Source: UBA8524 sp964215915 (lineage in GTDB: Bacteria; Bacteroidota; Bacteroidia; UBA8524). Taken from it: a stretch of DNA of 64,000 bases. Of this stretch, positions 62,587 through 64,000 are shown piece after piece; position 1 is the stretch's first letter, and each line of letters begins with the position of its first letter. The position numbers were made by a program, and so were the translations under genes. The DNA is taken from NCBI GenBank assembly GCA_964215915.1, contig CAXPEB010000086.1, positions 1 to 64,000 on the forward strand, written 5' to 3'. The notes under the pieces are model-generated. The model was given only the letters and a program-made list of their open reading frames with translations, was not told where the DNA came from and searched no databases.

Positions 62587-64000
62587 TTATTGGAAATGGA
62601 CGCGGGCGATCCCTTCGCCGTCTGTTGTGCGGATGCGAAGGATGTAGAGCCCTTTCAAACCGTAAACACGGAAATCGGCTTCCCGACTCATTGGCTTCAT
62701 GCGCACAACCTCTTTGCCTGACAGGTCAAGTACCTGAAGTTCCAGGAATTCGCCTTCTTCGAGGAAGAGGCTTCCGTTACTGGGATTGGGGTATACCTTC
62801 AGTTCGGCGAGGCGCGTTTCTTTAACGGCATTAGGAAGCTTGGGGCCGTTGTTATACAGCATCCATTCGATAGTTCTGTCTATACGGATACGCCCTGCTC
62901 CCAGCTTACCTTCGTAACCCGGGTTGTCGATGTCAATATTGTCACATCCCTGTTTCAGGTAGAACAAAGCCAGTTCTTTACTTGGCTTAATACTAAGCAT
63001 AAATGCGAGATAGCCACTTACCAGAGGCGCAGAAAATGAGGTTCCGTTTCCGTACACATAGTCTCCGTCACTTCCGGCTCCGGTGGTGTATATATTCGTG
63101 CCAGGAGCCATTACATCAATAAAACTTCCGTAGTTCGACTTATCCCAAATCTTATCGTTATTGGAAGTAGCTCCTACCGCAATCACATAATCAGCCGCGG
63201 CCGGGTACACAAGATAATTTTGATAATCGTTGCCCGCAGAAGCCACAATGATAACGTTATGGGCTTTAGCTAAATCCAGGACCCTTTGATTGTAGTCCGT
63301 AAATACCTCTTGAGACCAGGAACAATTTACAATATCCGCACCGGCAGCAATGGCATATTCTATCCCTTGCCAGCCCCACAGAACATTCCCGTCTCCTTCA
63401 ATGTCTTTGGTTCCTTTTACCGGGATGATCCAGGAATTGATCCCTATACCCGCAATCCCTTTTTCATTGTCCGGATCTGCGGAACACAAACCAGCCACCA
63501 TAGTGCCGTGCCCGAAAACTCCCTTGCTCATAAGATCCAGAGGTGGATTGGGATCCGGATCGTCATCGGCTACATCATAACCATGTATATCATCAATATA
63601 TCCGTTGTTGTCGTCATCAATCCCATTACCGGGGATTTCCAGCGGGTTTCTCCAGATTCGATTAACCAAGTCCTCATGGCTGGTTCGGATACCTACGTCA
63701 ACAACCGCAATTTTCACATTATAAACACCCTGGTTACGCCATTTCCAGGACTCATTCATAAAAACCTGATCGATATACCAGGTTTTTCCCAATTCCAGTT
63801 CAGGAGGTTTTGCCTCTGCATTAATACGTGGAACCGGTACTTTGTTGATGGAAGCAAACTTTCCCAATTGGTGAAGCTCTTCAATAAACTCATCGACCTT
63901 TTCCGTTTCAGTAAAACGGATCCAGTAAAACGCATAAAGCTCCGGAAAACGTTTGCTAATCTGTTTGAATTCTGTAACCCCATACTTCTCGAACAAACGA
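62587..64000 (-). CDS. T9SS-exported subtilisin-like serine protease (S8), 5' end outside window
   Basis: The frame stays open to the window edge, so the signal peptide and N-terminus are missing; about 470 residues are visible. The propeptide-like part (FYWIRFTETEKVDEFIEELH) precedes the S8 domain. The catalytic triad is D100 in IAVVDVGIRTSHEDLV, H163 in VFGHGTMVAGL and S320 in GNGTSFSAPLVSGYLAF (numbered from the first visible TTG codon). A valine follows the catalytic aspartate-containing segment where Ser/Thr is usual. The C-terminus is a type A T9SS domain (KVYPNPSNGSLFLEE, ending RIRTTDGEGIARVHFQ). Confidence 0.93.
   Translation of the reverse strand, partial: RLFEKYGVTEFKQISKRFPELYAFYWIRFTETEKVDEFIEELHQLGKFASINKVPVPRINAEAKPPELELGKTWYIDQVFMNESWKWRNQGVYNVKIAVVDVGIRTSHEDLVNRIWRNPLEIPGNGIDDDNNGYIDDIHGYDVADDDPDPNPPLDLMSKGVFGHGTMVAGLCSADPDNEKGIAGIGINSWIIPVKGTKDIEGDGNVLWGWQGIEYAIAAGADIVNCSWSQEVFTDYNQRVLDLAKAHNVIIVASAGNDYQNYLVYPAAADYVIAVGATSNNDKIWDKSNYGSFIDVMAPGTNIYTTGAGSDGDYVYGNGTSFSAPLVSGYLAFMLSIKPSKELALFYLKQGCDNIDIDNPGYEGKLGAGRIRIDRTIEWMLYNNGPKLPNAVKETRLAELKVYPNPSNGSLFLEEGEFLELQVLDLSGKEVVRMKPMSREADFRVYGLKGLYILRIRTTDGEGIARVHFQ

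Overview
The window looks like chromosomal DNA of a member of the Bacteroidota. Four exported proteins end in type IX secretion (T9SS) sorting domains, three of type A and one of the type B gliding-motility kind. There are three TonB-dependent receptors. Promoters fit the Bacteroidota pattern TTG-N17-23-TAnnTTTG, often very close to the start codon. The ribosomal gene order runs rpsL-rpsG-fusA-rpsJ without tuf, and several proteins are typical of the phylum (exported DUF3857/transglutaminase proteins, exported C1B peptidase). I saw no rRNA, tRNA, IS element, phage or CRISPR array.

Layout. 1-13.5 kb: one uninterrupted str/S10/spc supercluster on the minus strand (rpsL to secY), with a perfect promoter in front of rpsL. 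13.6-24.1 kb: topA, a secreted M43 metalloprotease, a dicarboxylate/amino acid symporter, aroC, aroA and a TonB-dependent receptor. 24.2-27.7 kb: a small T9SS cargo protein, aroB, an aldo/keto reductase and mtgA. 27.8-35.0 kb, plus strand: a compact three-gene operon of an exported TPR + YwqK/MORN-like repeat protein of 1,094 residues and two exported DUF3857 proteins, one with a complete transglutaminase triad and one without. It ends in a strong terminator. 35.1-37.1 kb: a minus-strand operon satD - DUF3307 membrane protein - lipoprotein, preceded by three 20-bp palindromes repeated every 28 bp. 37.2-42.8 kb: nrnA, a double FKBP lipoprotein, rfbB, rfbA and a GT-C membrane protein. A four-helix-bundle gene flanked by inverted repeats sits between rfbB and rfbA. 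42.9-47.5 kb: ndk, a cyclophilin lipoprotein, an unknown lipoprotein, chrA, two unknown proteins and a FtsB/DivIC-like protein. 47.6-55.1 kb: a 1,222-residue PKD-repeat surface protein and a 1,239-residue TonB-dependent receptor. 55.1-64 kb: exported aminopeptidase C, a histidine-rich ZnuD-like receptor with a Fur-type dyad over its promoter, a small outer-membrane barrel, hutH, hisS and a T9SS-exported subtilase that runs off the window end.

The genes are mostly core housekeeping (translation, shikimate pathway, dTDP-sugar synthesis, cell wall) mixed with the envelope and secretion proteins of the phylum. The best candidate for an undescribed system is the satD/DUF3307/lipoprotein operon. 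SatD combines an N-terminal region with a motif order like class III nucleotidyl cyclases and a C-terminal helix-turn-helix. Its membrane partner carries four H/D-x3-D/H pairs in hydrophobic segments. The regularly spaced palindromes lie right at the satD start codon.
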